DNA of 60,772 nt from Fibrobacter sp. GTDB lineage: Bacteria > Fibrobacterota > Chitinivibrionia > Chitinivibrionales > Chitinispirillaceae. A program made the position numbers and the translations under genes. Where the stretch lies: contig JAAZBG010000159.1 of assembly GCA_012513915.1 (NCBI GenBank), positions 1 to 60,772 of the forward strand, in the 5' to 3' direction. The notes below the pieces were generated by a model. That model had not been told where the DNA came from and did not search any database. It saw only the letters and a program-made list of their open reading frames with translations. Shown here one piece after another: positions 42,507 to 51,752 of this stretch (within the stretch, counting starts at the first letter, position 1; the number at the start of each line of letters is the position of its first letter).

Positions 42507-43205
42507 TTACTTCGGACTTTCTACGTTGAGCGAATCCGGGATAACATCTATTGAAGTGCCCTCCGGTTTGGCACCTGTAATCCCGCTTTCGGCGGCAAGT
42601 TTACTGTCAATATCCTGGATAGCCTGAGAAATAGCATATTCAATAAGTGCCGACATCTCCCTTATGACAAGTTCCGGATTATGCTCAAGAACTTTCTTTC
42701 GTAAATCAAATCTCCGGTTATAGACAATATTGCCATTTCTCAGATTAACAAGATTAAACCTCAGTGCGATATGTGAAAACCAGAGTTCATCACTGTCATA
42801 TTCCTCAAGCGCCTCGACCATACCGCTTAGCTCATATTGTGGTTTTGATCCTTCGTCATAACGCCGGATAACCGATGATACCAGATTGACATCAAGAAGA
42901 TGTTTATAGACAAGATCTGTTACCATTCGTGATGGCTTGACAGCCCATACGCGGTAGGCATAGTACCGAAGTTCAAAAGGGCTCTGACGATACACGATCT
43001 GGGGACGGTTATATGCTTCTTCTATATCGAACTCTTTTAACCTGATAGTAAAAGGATACGGTTTATCGCTTTGTCTGTCTGCAATCAAGCCGGGCAGATA
43101 ATTTAACTGATAATACTTTTTATATGGCACATTTGCGCAACCTGTAAACAATACCAGCGCCAGAAATCCAATACTGGTAATTGCAATAATTGATCGCAGA
43201 CTCAT
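42507..43205 (-). CDS. ABC-type transport auxiliary lipoprotein (PqiC/YmbA-like)
   Basis: A 232-residue lipoprotein. The lipobox LFTG-C lies near residue 22, followed by YYQLNYLPG. This matches the PqiC/DUF330 pattern, in which Y-L-x-P near the N-terminus is conserved, and later RIVYRQSPFELRYYAYRVWAVKPSRMV, which is typical (its first residue here is Gln-Ile-Val). It is usually anchored in the outer membrane and links MCE tubes to it. The start overlaps the MCE gene stop by 4 bp (ATGA-type), so it is cotranslated with it. Confidence 0.85.
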   Translation of the reverse strand: MSLRSIIAITSIGFLALVLFTGCANVPYKKYYQLNYLPGLIADRQSDKPYPFTIRLKEFDIEEAYNRPQIVYRQSPFELRYYAYRVWAVKPSRMVTDLVYKHLLDVNLVSSVIRRYDEGSKPQYELSGMVEALEEYDSDELWFSHIALRFNLVNLRNGNIVYNRRFDLRKKVLEHNPELVIREMSALIEYAISQAIQDIDSKLAAESGITGAKPEGTSIDVIPDSLNVESPK

Positions 43206-44119
43206 CGTATGTTTCGCTCCCTTAAATTTTCACCACGCAACAGCAATGATGGATTTTCAGCTACTGATTTAGTAAGGTTATTTGCACTCTCTGATGCTTC
43301 ACGGATATTTTGCATGCTGACCGTAAAGTCTTCACGCGTTTGACGAATCATAAGTGCAAGATTCTCTGAGAGTTCCTTAAGTGCAATTGTCGTTGAATCC
43401 ACCTGATTGATGATAGTAACAAATTTATTAATCGGCATACTGTCAGCAAATGTCTTTGTAATCCCGTGTACATCACCGGCAATGCTGTCTACTTTTGCGA
43501 TGATTCCTGTTGATGATGATGCAAGTTTAGTCATATGCGGTTTCGCCTGGTTGACAAAATCCTTGATATCCACAGATATTGATTGAATATTTGCAAGAGT
43601 ACTTCTCAATGTCGCAAGACTATCGGGATCGGAAATCACGTTAAGATTGTTGAGAAGAATCTCTATTTTCGCCATGATTACTTCAGCCTTACCAGTTATG
43701 GTACCGATCAGTGATGCCTTCGTTGGAACTTCAGAACCTTCCTTTAGCAGCTCGGCACTGTTTGTTCCACCGGTGATCTCGATGTATTTCAGCCCAGTTA
43801 TTCCCATTGCATTTGTTGTTGCCACCATGTCAACTTTCATCGGAAAATCATCCTGCAGCTTCAGCTCAACCTTTACACGAGATAAATCATCGGGGAGATA
43901 TTTGATACGTTCAACTTTACCAACAGGCACTCCATTAAACTTGACAATTGACCCCTGTTCAAGCCCGCTGAGCGATTCCCCGCTGAAATACGCGGTATAT
44001 CGCTTGAACTTATCTGTCAATTTGACACCCATCGGAATTGCAATAAAAGCTGCAAGCAGTACCACGCCACTTATTATAAAAATACCCAGACGGGCACTTT
44101 GTGCTCTTGACAAACTCAT
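43202..44119 (-). CDS. MCE-domain (MlaD-like) substrate-binding protein
   Basis: A 305-residue inner-membrane-anchored protein of the lipid transporter. It has a membrane helix (residues 10-31), an MCE domain at about 38-115 (YTAYFSGESLSGLEQGSIVKFNGVPVGKV ... GLKYIEITGG), and a long helical tail with regularly spaced hydrophobic residues. It assembles as a hexameric lipid channel in known members. The gene lies directly between mlaF-like and PqiC-like genes with no gap to either, so subunit stoichiometry is probably set by coupled translation. Confidence 0.93.
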   Translation of the reverse strand: MSLSRAQSARLGIFIISGVVLLAAFIAIPMGVKLTDKFKRYTAYFSGESLSGLEQGSIVKFNGVPVGKVERIKYLPDDLSRVKVELKLQDDFPMKVDMVATTNAMGITGLKYIEITGGTNSAELLKEGSEVPTKASLIGTITGKAEVIMAKIEILLNNLNVISDPDSLATLRSTLANIQSISVDIKDFVNQAKPHMTKLASSSTGIIAKVDSIAGDVHGITKTFADSMPINKFVTIINQVDSTTIALKELSENLALMIRQTREDFTVSMQNIREASESANNLTKSVAENPSLLLRGENLRERNIR

Positions 44120-44917
44120 TTATACATACTCCACGTTAAAGTCAACACTAACAGCGCGATTACGTTTCTGTAATGATTCCTGACGTGCATAAAATTCCGC
44201 TACCGGTCCGCTCTCAATTGTTCTTGACACCTGATACGTTCCATCAAACAGTTTTGATCCCTTATGAAGAAATATGATCGAATCGGCGATCTTCTCTATG
44301 GATAATAATTCATGCGTGACAACGACGATGGTAATTCCAAGCATTTTACGTAATTTCAGCAGCAGTTCATCCAGACCTGCACTGGTGACCGGATCCAGAC
44401 CCGCTGATGGTTCATCACAGAATAACAGGGGCGGATCAAGTGCCAGCGCTCTGGCAAGGGCTGCCCGTTTTCGCATACCACCGCTTAATTCACCTGGAAA
44501 CAGATTGACCGCATGCGGCATATCAACCTGCTCAAGTTTCATCATGACAATTTCCCTGATTATTTTCGACGGTAACGCAGTATGCATCTGTAAGGGAAGG
44601 GCAACATTAGCGCCGACAGTTATTGATCCAAGAAGCGCACCGTTTTGGAAAAGAACACCCACCCGTTTAAGGACATCAACTGTTTCCGGCTCATCCTGAT
44701 CACTAATTGGTACTCCAAACAGCCTGATTGTTCCCGAGGCTGGTTTTAATAAACCGACAATCGATTTAAGAAGCGTTGTTTTTCCGCATCCTGATGTTCC
44801 AAGTATGACACGTATCTCACCTGGAGTAACCAGTGCGGATACATCACTGAGGATCGTACGGGCTCCGTACCTGACCGTTATCTTTTCTACATCGACAACT
44901 GGAAAATTGTCTTTCAT
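44120..44917 (-). CDS. ABC transporter ATP-binding protein (MlaF-like)
   Basis: A 265-residue ATPase. Walker A is GTSGCGKT at 40-47, the signature is LSGGMRKRAALARALA, Walker B is LLFCDEPSAGLDP, and the switch His is in VVTHEL. This set, with the GMRKR signature, is typical of MlaF/MkL lipid-import ATPases. The C-terminal tail (QKRNRAVSVDFNVEYV) is where MlaF proteins contact the partner subunit. It lies 9 bp after the permease gene. Confidence 0.96.
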   Translation of the reverse strand: MKDNFPVVDVEKITVRYGARTILSDVSALVTPGEIRVILGTSGCGKTTLLKSIVGLLKPASGTIRLFGVPISDQDEPETVDVLKRVGVLFQNGALLGSITVGANVALPLQMHTALPSKIIREIVMMKLEQVDMPHAVNLFPGELSGGMRKRAALARALALDPPLLFCDEPSAGLDPVTSAGLDELLLKLRKMLGITIVVVTHELLSIEKIADSIIFLHKGSKLFDGTYQVSRTIESGPVAEFYARQESLQKRNRAVSVDFNVEYV

Positions 44918-44926
44918 TGTATCATC

Positions 44927-46003
44927 CTATATGAAAGAAAATGCTGCATCGGCAACAATAATTGCAAAAATACCGGCAACGACACTTGCAGTGGTCTCTT
45001 TCCCGACAGCTTCAGCGCCTCCATGCACGCGGAATCCATACACTGCGCCGATCCAGATAATCAGCCAGCTGAAAACAACCGATTTAAAAAATCCAATGGA
45101 AACATCCTTAATGGTCAGGAACATACCGAGATCCGACCAGTACATCTTTGGTGCAAGATCAAGGTAGAACACAGCAACTAAAAAACCACCAACTATTCCT
45201 GCTGCGGTTGCAAGCAGCGACAACGTAGGCATGGTTACGGTAATAGCCCAGAACTTTGGTACCAGAATAAACTGGATCGGATTGATCCCCATCGTTCTTA
45301 GTGCATCGATTTCCTCACCCACACCCATTGTTGCAATCTCGGCTGTTGTTGCACTTCCGGTACGTCCGGCAAGGATAATAGCCGTTAAAAGCGGCCCCAG
45401 TTCCCGCACCATTGATACACCGATCATTGGTGCAAGAAAGACACCTGCACCATATGTTGCAAGCTGTATCGCGGTTTGAAGCGCCAGAACCACACCAATA
45501 AGGAGTGATAGCAGCATAACAATTCCCAGTGCCTTAAAACCGAGCTGATACATCTGCTCGCCGAGGACACCTTTTCTGAAATCACGTTTTTTAAGTAACC
45601 CGATCGTTCCCCAATAGATCATTTCGGTAAATATTGAAAGTGCCTTCACTGCTTCATTTTTCATGAAGACTACCGAATTGCCGACATTTACAGCCACATT
45701 TTTCTCAATATCCGTCTGAATAGTATCATTATCCGGATTTGCACCACGCAAACGTAAACTCTCCAGCAGCTCCTGCGAAACGTTTCGCAGAACCAGTTTT
45801 CCGCCGGCGGTAGAAAAATCCTTATGAAGCAGTTGAATAAAACATACTCCGGATGAATCGATACGGGTAGTCGATGACATATCGAGTGTAACCAAGGATT
45901 TAGGATCAAACTGATTTGAATGTTGTATCACCCAGTTCCGGTCAAGTATTTCAGGAATTTTTACAAGCCTGTTTCCGGACAATCCTTTTATTTCATAACT
46001 CAT
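44927..46003 (-). CDS. STAS-MlaE fusion: permease of the Mla-like lipid transporter
   Basis: A 358-residue inner-membrane permease. The first 100 residues form a STAS domain (TLDMSSTTRIDSSGVCFIQLL ... LVLRNVSQELLESL), equivalent to the separate MlaB protein of E. coli. The rest is the MlaE permease, with LVGxxLALQTA-type segment LLIGVVLALQTAIQL, ELGPLLTAIILAGRTGSA and the family motif EEIDALRTMGINP. MlaB-MlaE fusion makes the ATPase regulator part of the permease. It is the first gene of the five-gene minus-strand operon (46003 to 40673). Confidence 0.94.
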   Translation of the reverse strand: MSYEIKGLSGNRLVKIPEILDRNWVIQHSNQFDPKSLVTLDMSSTTRIDSSGVCFIQLLHKDFSTAGGKLVLRNVSQELLESLRLRGANPDNDTIQTDIEKNVAVNVGNSVVFMKNEAVKALSIFTEMIYWGTIGLLKKRDFRKGVLGEQMYQLGFKALGIVMLLSLLIGVVLALQTAIQLATYGAGVFLAPMIGVSMVRELGPLLTAIILAGRTGSATTAEIATMGVGEEIDALRTMGINPIQFILVPKFWAITVTMPTLSLLATAAGIVGGFLVAVFYLDLAPKMYWSDLGMFLTIKDVSIGFFKSVVFSWLIIWIGAVYGFRVHGGAEAVGKETTASVVAGIFAIIVADAAFSFI

Positions 46004-46400
46004 TGTTTGTGGCCGACCGTTGATGTTTTATACCATGATATTACAAAAGTTGTCACCATTTAGCATGAAAATAATATAATATTATGGGAACACATGAATT
46101 TGTACATAAAATTATCAGCATTCTTGACCAAAAGGTATAGCACAAAGTAAACAGAATTCATTCGGGGTTCACGCCTGGCATCTTGCATTGGCAACAATCA
46201 ATAACAAGCTAATTTTAAACATGTTACAATGGAAAACAAAAACATTATGTCAATTTAAAGTAAAAAATAATTAAATAAACCATTTGCTTTTTTTTGCTTT
46301 TGTCGATATATTATAAGCGTTCTTTCATAATTGCTGGGTTAAAAAAACAGAAATTTTTCTCTCCATATACTCTCTTTTTATCCGTGGAGGATTTCCATTT
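46004..46400. other. Divergent regulatory gap between the Mla operon and the zinc protein gene
   Basis: AT-rich, with no ORF of note. A weak promoter for the plus-strand gene can be drawn at TTGCTT (46284-46289), 17 bp, TATATT (46307-46312). I see no operator-like palindrome except a short AT palindrome near 46072-46084. Confidence 0.35.
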
Positions 46401-46880
46401 ATGCAGCTACCTAAATCAAGGCGACGTCAAAAGCTTCGTGAGAAAAAATGCCAATATCCCGGTTGCGGGAAGATCTTCTTTGGTATTCATATCTCGAAAT
46501 ACTGTCCGGAACATAGGCAGGACCGGTACAGAATCAGAAAAAGGACCAAGCCTGAAGATGTAAATATCAAAAATCAGACATTCAAACACAGTTACACCGA
46601 AGTGGTGACACTGGTGATGGATTGTGCTCTTGAGGGGTGCGATCATCAGTTTGAAGTTAAAGTCTATCCACGTCAGTTCATATACCCCAAGTATTGTCCG
46701 GAACATCGAAATGAGTACAAACGCATTCGACACCTGCAACTTATTGGCCGTGAGGATCTTATTGAGCAGATGAAGAGTGAGAGTGAGAGTTTTGAGCTTG
46801 ACGCGATTGGTGATGGACTTGATGAAAACAACAGTGAGGGTGAAGCAGAAGATGTCGGTATAGTCGACGACGTTGCTTAA
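46401..46880 (+). CDS. Zinc-binding protein with two duplicated Cys/His motifs and an acidic tail
   Basis: I do not recognise this family. The 159 residues contain two related modules: CQYPGCGKIFFGIHISKYC-PEH (about 17-38) and CALEGCDHQF ... PKYCPEHRNEYKR (about 74-105). Each is a C-x4-C-x14/17-C-x2-H arrangement that should hold one zinc ion. The N-terminus is strongly basic (SRRRQKLREKK) and the last 45 residues are strongly acidic. This pairing suggests a nucleic-acid or protein-binding adaptor. GGAGG precedes the ATG and a strong terminator follows, so it is a monocistronic gene. Confidence 0.75.
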   Translation: MQLPKSRRRQKLREKKCQYPGCGKIFFGIHISKYCPEHRQDRYRIRKRTKPEDVNIKNQTFKHSYTEVVTLVMDCALEGCDHQFEVKVYPRQFIYPKYCPEHRNEYKRIRHLQLIGREDLIEQMKSESESFELDAIGDGLDENNSEGEAEDVGIVDDVA

Positions 46881-46918
46881 CAAATACACTCATCCTTAAA
46901 CAGACAGTTAAACTAGGT

Positions 46919-46947
46919 GGGGGAGCAACTGCTTCCCCTTTTTTTTC
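46919..46947 (+). terminator. Terminator of the zinc protein gene
   Basis: An 8-bp stem (46919-46926 with 46931-46938, one G-T) and nine T residues. Confidence 0.9.
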
Positions 46948-47215
46948 CCTCGGTAAAAATACCCTTAAAGGGTACTATAAAAATACATCAGCAGGATTTT
47001 GATATGGAAAGAGTTATAACGGGTGTTCCTCATACTTAAGTAGTACGTTATTCAGTAAGCGGCAGCAGAAGTCAGGATAAAGCAATTCTGAATGACACAT
47101 TTGATGATATCCTTATAGCAATTACGTTATACTTGCATTATATTTTTCAATTGATTTAAACCTGCGCAGAATCATGGTATTGTGCGTATCACACTAAACT
47201 CACGGGTAAGTTTTA

Positions 47216-48334
47216 ATGAAACCGTATCAGAACGAAGTAAAAAAAGTCACCCCGAAGCTTGCATCATTCTTTGAAAGTGCTTTCAGTAAAATCACCATTG
47301 ATGGGCCCAAACTGGATCCTGCTAAAATTCAGGAGCAGCCACTGATGGCGATCAGCACCCACAGAAGCCACGTAGACTACTTTTTGCTTGGTCACAAACT
47401 TTTTCTGATGGGTTTTCAGAATCTTCGTTTTGCAGCAGGCGATAACCTGACAAGGCTTCCCTGGATCGGTCCGAAGTTTCTCAATTTTGGTGCGTTTACC
47501 GTCTCCCGCGACACTGGTTTCGAACGGAACTATGTTCGCAATCTCTGTTCAAGCGTTGTAAGGATGATGGATGACGGGGACTCGATTATTGTGTTTCCCG
47601 AGGGCGGACGAAGCTACAGTGGAGCAACCATTGAAATGAAAGGCGGAATCACCCTTGCAGCGATCATGCTTCAGGCACAGAGCCCTAAAAAAACGGTTCA
47701 GTATCTGCCTGCTGCAATTTCATATGAATGTATTCCGGATCTTCCCTATTTTAAAATGCTGTTGAAAGGTAAAAAGCTTCGTAAACGCAGCAACTCCTTT
47801 CCCAAGCGGCTTATCGGTAATATCTACTATTTTGGCGGCGATATCTGCGCGTTTGTTCCGTTTCTTAATGCAAAACGGTTTCATAGAAATTATGGAGAGG
47901 TATTTATTGATTACCTCTCTCCAATTGCGGTAAAAGATATTATTGACATTGAAGGAAATCGTCAGGAAAACAGCCGTGACGAATTCTCGGCGCACCGGGT
48001 ATCCATGCAGCAGTTCAGTGACAGGCTTTTTGTTCAACTGAAATCACTGTACCGCCTGCTGCCGATGCATGCAGTTTCCTCGGTATTAAACGAGACAAGA
48101 ACAGTATCATTGCATGATTGCAGGGAAAAGATCAGTGCGCTTACCGATTCAATCAGTACATTACCCTATAATCTTAAAACACTGTCAACATTGACATGCG
48201 ACCAGATCCTTGAACAGGGAATTACCCAGCTTCGCCGCTTCAATGCGATCAGCGCAGACCATGGAATCGTCTCTATCAAAAAACCGGAGATAATCAGTTA
48301 CTTTAGTGCGTCAATTGACAATAAAGGAGCATGA
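47216..48334 (+). CDS. PlsB-like glycerol-3-phosphate / lysophospholipid acyltransferase
   Basis: A 372-residue membrane-associated acyltransferase. The H-x4-D catalytic motif is STHRSHVDYF (His near 49), motif II is RFAAGDNLTRLPWIG, and motif III is FPEGGRSYSGAT, followed by a YLPAAISYE segment. This order is characteristic of the PlsB/GPAT branch of the PlsC fold. It is much shorter than E. coli PlsB (about 800 residues) and has no long N- or C-terminal domains. Its stop overlaps the start of the next gene as ATGA, suggesting coupled synthesis with the c-di-AMP-cyclase-like fusion. Confidence 0.85.
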   Translation: MKPYQNEVKKVTPKLASFFESAFSKITIDGPKLDPAKIQEQPLMAISTHRSHVDYFLLGHKLFLMGFQNLRFAAGDNLTRLPWIGPKFLNFGAFTVSRDTGFERNYVRNLCSSVVRMMDDGDSIIVFPEGGRSYSGATIEMKGGITLAAIMLQAQSPKKTVQYLPAAISYECIPDLPYFKMLLKGKKLRKRSNSFPKRLIGNIYYFGGDICAFVPFLNAKRFHRNYGEVFIDYLSPIAVKDIIDIEGNRQENSRDEFSAHRVSMQQFSDRLFVQLKSLYRLLPMHAVSSVLNETRTVSLHDCREKISALTDSISTLPYNLKTLSTLTCDQILEQGITQLRRFNAISADHGIVSIKKPEIISYFSASIDNKGA

Positions 48335-49737
48335 CACCGATGCCGTTTGAACAATACCTTACCATTCCGTCAGTCGTAGAACTTGAATCAAAAGACAAAG
48401 AGGAAGCAATACGTGAACTTGCACTTATTTCATGCAAAGCACTTGATGTCCGTAAGCAGAAGGCAATTATTGACGAAATCATGAAACGTGAGGAGTCATC
48501 TTCAACGTTTATCGGTCAGGGTATTGCGATACCGCAGGCACGCGGTCCGATCAAAGAGGAATTCGCAATTGTTGTAGGACGTACCAGGGATGGCATCAAA
48601 TATGATGCAGCCAGAAATGCTCTTGCTCATGTTATTGTTCTGCTTATTTCTCAGGATGATGCTGATAACGAGAAGCAGGTACAGATTCTTTCCGATATTG
48701 CTGCATTCTTTAAATCCGATTATGTCAATAACGAAATCATGTCATTTGGCAAGTCCGTTGATATCAAGGATATTATCGATGAAATGAAAAACGGACCCGA
48801 GGAAAAAGGCAGGAAGGACACTACAAAAAAAGTTGATAACCCTGTAATAACCACTGCCACCGTACTTGCGCGGGAAGTCAAGGCAAGTGCAATAATGGTA
48901 TTTGCCGACAGTACCCGCGACAACGATTTTCTTGACCAGTTCAAGGCAAAACCAAAGCTTATTATTGTAACCAGCAACAAGACCAGATTTGAAATGATCA
49001 AGGACAAGCGTATTGCCGGGATCCTCCAGGCTCCATCAATACCAACAGAACGTACTGGTCAGATGAAAATCGGAACACTCCTTGCATTGTCCAGAAATCT
49101 CATCGGCAGGGATGATACCGTCGTCTGTATTTCAGGAAATATCCGTAATGGCCATTTTGACACTATCGTAACAATTAACGTCTCAAGCGAATACGAATTT
49201 TTCTTTACATCAGCAAAAAACATTCTCCCGCCGGATGTCGAACCGGAAGTGCTGGAGCGAATTATCGGTCTTGCAGGAGAAATCGCAGTCGAGGGACGTG
49301 AGGGAAAACCGGTCGGAACGATCTTCGTCCTTGGTGATACCAATTCAGTCAATGCTTATATTCGTCAGCTGATAATCAATCCATTCCGGGGGTACAGCGA
49401 AGCAGAGCGTAACATTATGGATCCTGGTCTTGATGAGACGATAAAAGAGTTCGCAGGTATTGACGGAGCTTTTATTGTTACCGGTGATGGTGTTGTGCTG
49501 TCTGCCGGAAGCTATCTGCGGCCGCAACAGCAGTCCGGTGATGAAACCACCCCGCTTCCGGGTGGCTATGGAGCTCGTCACGCAGCAGCAGCAGGGATTA
49601 CAGCCTGTACCAACTCTCTTGCAATAACAATATCTGAATCAACAGGAACTGTCACTATTTTCAAGAGCGGTATTATTATGATGTCAATTTCAAAACCGGT
49701 GATGAGGGAGAAGGGACAGGTTCAGAAGTATTTGTGA
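48331..49737 (+). CDS. PTS EIIA-like / pyruvate-kinase-C-like / diadenylate cyclase (DAC) fusion
   Basis: A 468-residue cytosolic fusion. Residues about 8-150 align with EIIA(Ntr/Fru) domains (KREESSSTFIGQGIAIP), but the phosphorylated His is Gln69 (codon CAG at 48535; family form IPHAR). Residues about 165-295 resemble the C-terminal domain of pyruvate kinase (VKASAIMVFADS ... TVVCISG). Residues about 315-468 form a DAC/DisA_N domain of the DacZ/CdaZ type: VEGREGKPVGTIFVLGD, NPFRG, IDGAFIV with the DGA motif at 378-380, and GARHAAAAG with Arg416-His417 at the RHR position (third residue Ala). It should make c-di-AMP if the altered second motif is tolerated. ATG at 48331 overlaps the previous stop; ATG at 48340 fits AAGGAG spacing better. 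Confidence 0.85.
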   Translation: MTPMPFEQYLTIPSVVELESKDKEEAIRELALISCKALDVRKQKAIIDEIMKREESSSTFIGQGIAIPQARGPIKEEFAIVVGRTRDGIKYDAARNALAHVIVLLISQDDADNEKQVQILSDIAAFFKSDYVNNEIMSFGKSVDIKDIIDEMKNGPEEKGRKDTTKKVDNPVITTATVLAREVKASAIMVFADSTRDNDFLDQFKAKPKLIIVTSNKTRFEMIKDKRIAGILQAPSIPTERTGQMKIGTLLALSRNLIGRDDTVVCISGNIRNGHFDTIVTINVSSEYEFFFTSAKNILPPDVEPEVLERIIGLAGEIAVEGREGKPVGTIFVLGDTNSVNAYIRQLIINPFRGYSEAERNIMDPGLDETIKEFAGIDGAFIVTGDGVVLSAGSYLRPQQQSGDETTPLPGGYGARHAAAAGITACTNSLAITISESTGTVTIFKSGIIMMSISKPVMREKGQVQKYL

Positions 49738-49742
49738 GGAAC

Positions 49743-49784
49743 GTAGCAAGTAGCAAGTAGCCAACAGCCAGTATCCTGTAACGT
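49743..49784. repeat. Heptanucleotide tandem repeat, locus C
   Basis: Six phased 7-mers starting with two perfect GTAGCAA copies and decaying through GTAGCCA to GTATCCT. It begins 5 bp after the DAC gene stop. Confidence 0.65.
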
Positions 49785-49986
49785 TCATTTCGAAACAATC
49801 CGGCAGAACACTTTCGAGTTTGATACCACCTGTCCTTCCGTATATTATATTTTGAACTTATCGTTCTTTATATACGCACCTGCTCTCAGTGACATTTTCA
49901 TCATTGAAAACATCTGGCTGAAAAATGGCTTTGAAGCAGACATATTTGATATAATTACCTAAAACATTCAAACTTAAGGATAGAGT

Positions 49987-51333
49987 ATGGCTCAGAAAAT
50001 CAGTTACAATGACAGTTTTCTTAAAGATATCATCGCCCCGGGAGAGCTTGATGGGTACAACGAATCAATAGCATCTGCAGAAAAGATGCTTCAGTCAAAA
50101 ACAGGCCCGGGTAACGATTTCCTCGGGTGGCTTAATCTGCCTGACGCATTAAAACCTGAAGTAATCAGTTCTATCAGGGAAAAAGCTGAAGAGATCAGGA
50201 AAAAGGCAGACATTCTCATCTGTGTCGGTATCGGCGGATCATACCTTGGTGCCAAAGCAGCAATCGAATATATGTCATCATCCTTTGAAGATCAGCGCAA
50301 GCCAAGAGTTGTGTTTGCAGGTCATTCAATCAACTCTGATTATATCGCAGACCTCCTTGATCTCGTAAAAGACAAGGAAGTTGCAGTAAATATTATTTCA
50401 AAGAGCGGAACCACAACAGAACCGGGTATCGCATTCAGAGTGATCCGTGAAATGATGGAAAAACGTTACGGCCGCAAAGAGGCTGCATCACGGATTATCG
50501 CAACAACCGATCCGGTCAAGGGCGCATTACGGAAACTTGTCAAAGAAGAAGGCTATGCGTCATACGAGATTCCCGATGATATCGGGGGACGTTTCTCGGT
50601 CCTTACTGCGGGAGGTCTCTTCCCTATCGCAGTTGCAGGTGCCAACATTCAGGAACTTCTTGACGGTGCGAAAGATGCAATGGGATTCTGTAACGGATCA
50701 ACATTTGAAACGAACCTTTCCGGACGCTATGCTGCAATACGCAACATTCTCTTCCGCAAAGGTTACACCACCGAAGTGCTTGCATCATTCCAGCCGCAGC
50801 TTCATTTTGTCAGTGAGTGGTGGAAACAGCTTAGCGGTGAAAGTGAAGGGAAGAACAACACCGGTATTTTCCCGGCAGCACTTGACTACACAACAGATCT
50901 TCACTCACTGGGTCAATGGATGCAGGAGGGTGTCCGTAATGTTTTTGAAACATTTATGGTGCTCAAGAAAACACAGAAAACAATTACAGTCCCTAAATTT
51001 ACCGACGATAGTGACGAACTGAATTATCTCGCAGGCAGAAGTTTTGAAGAGATCAATGCGAATGCATATAAAGGGACATTCCTCGCACACGTTGACGGCA
51101 AGGTGCCATGTGCAACGCTTACCCTTGATGACCGTTCAGAGCGTACTCTGGGCCAGTTGTTCTATTTCTTCGAAAAGGCAATTGCACTTTCAGGATATAT
51201 TCTTCGTGTCAATCCGTTTGATCAGCCCGGCGTGGAGGCTTACAAAAAGAACATGTTCGCGCTGCTTGGCAAAAGCGGTTACGACAAACTAAGAAACGAC
51301 CTTTCATCACGGACGAAAAATATCGATCTATGA
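49987..51333 (+). CDS. pgi: Glucose-6-phosphate isomerase
   Basis: Interconverts glucose-6-P and fructose-6-P. The 448-residue short form is typical of Firmicutes and many other phyla. The substrate loop is [13 protein letters not shown], the central signature is [17 protein letters not shown], and the C-terminal signature is [16 protein letters not shown] with the active-site Lys. AAGGA precedes the ATG. The stop overlaps the next ATG by 4 bp. Confidence 0.98.
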   Translation: MAQKISYNDSFLKDIIAPGELDGYNESIASAEKMLQSKTGPGNDFLGWLNLPDALKPEVISSIREKAEEIRKKADILICVGIGGSYLGAKAAIEYMSSSFEDQRKPRVVFAGHSINSDYIADLLDLVKDKEVAVNIISKSGTTTEPGIAFRVIREMMEKRYGRKEAASRIIATTDPVKGALRKLVKEEGYASYEIPDDIGGRFSVLTAGGLFPIAVAGANIQELLDGAKDAMGFCNGSTFETNLSGRYAAIRNILFRKGYTTEVLASFQPQLHFVSEWWKQLSGESEGKNNTGIFPAALDYTTDLHSLGQWMQEGVRNVFETFMVLKKTQKTITVPKFTDDSDELNYLAGRSFEEINANAYKGTFLAHVDGKVPCATLTLDDRSERTLGQLFYFFEKAIALSGYILRVNPFDQPGVEAYKKNMFALLGKSGYDKLRNDLSSRTKNIDL

Positions 51334-51746
51334 AATCACATCGTACTGTTTTGACATTTAATACTCCGCACCGCAGAGATTATATAAACATTACAACCGA
51401 CGTTGAAGCCGCTCTTGCAAAGAGCGGCATTCGCGAAGGTTTGTGCCTTGTCAATGCGATGCATATTACCGCAAGCGTATTTATCAACGATAATGAATCC
51501 GGACTGATTCAGGATTTTGATGACTGGCTTGAGGAACTTGCACCGCATGAACCAGTTGAGCATTATCGTCACAATGGCGGTGAAGACAACGGGGATGCAC
51601 ATCTTAAACGTCAGGTGATGGGGCGCGAGGTTGTTGTGGCTGTTACAAACGGCAAACTCGATTTCGGTCCATGGGAACAGATCTTTTATGGTGAATTTGA
51701 TGGCAGGCGCCCCAAAAGAGTGCTTGTCAAAATTATAGGAGAATAG
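51330..51746 (+). CDS. YjbQ/UPF0047 family protein (secondary thiamine-phosphate synthase-like)
   Basis: A 138-residue single-domain protein. It has the family motifs [41 protein letters not shown] and [20 protein letters not shown], with the clustered His/Asp/Glu residues that bind metal. The family has been linked to weak thiamine-phosphate synthase activity, but its natural role is unresolved. It is translationally coupled to pgi (ATGA overlap) and followed by the SLOG-like gene after 6 bp. Confidence 0.93.
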   Translation: MKSHRTVLTFNTPHRRDYINITTDVEAALAKSGIREGLCLVNAMHITASVFINDNESGLIQDFDDWLEELAPHEPVEHYRHNGGEDNGDAHLKRQVMGREVVVAVTNGKLDFGPWEQIFYGEFDGRRPKRVLVKIIGE

Positions 51747-51752
51747 TGAACA

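Noticed and set aside
46294..46563. 89-codon ORF starting before the zinc protein
   Set aside because: It overlaps the better-supported 46401 gene in another frame and lacks a ribosome-binding site.
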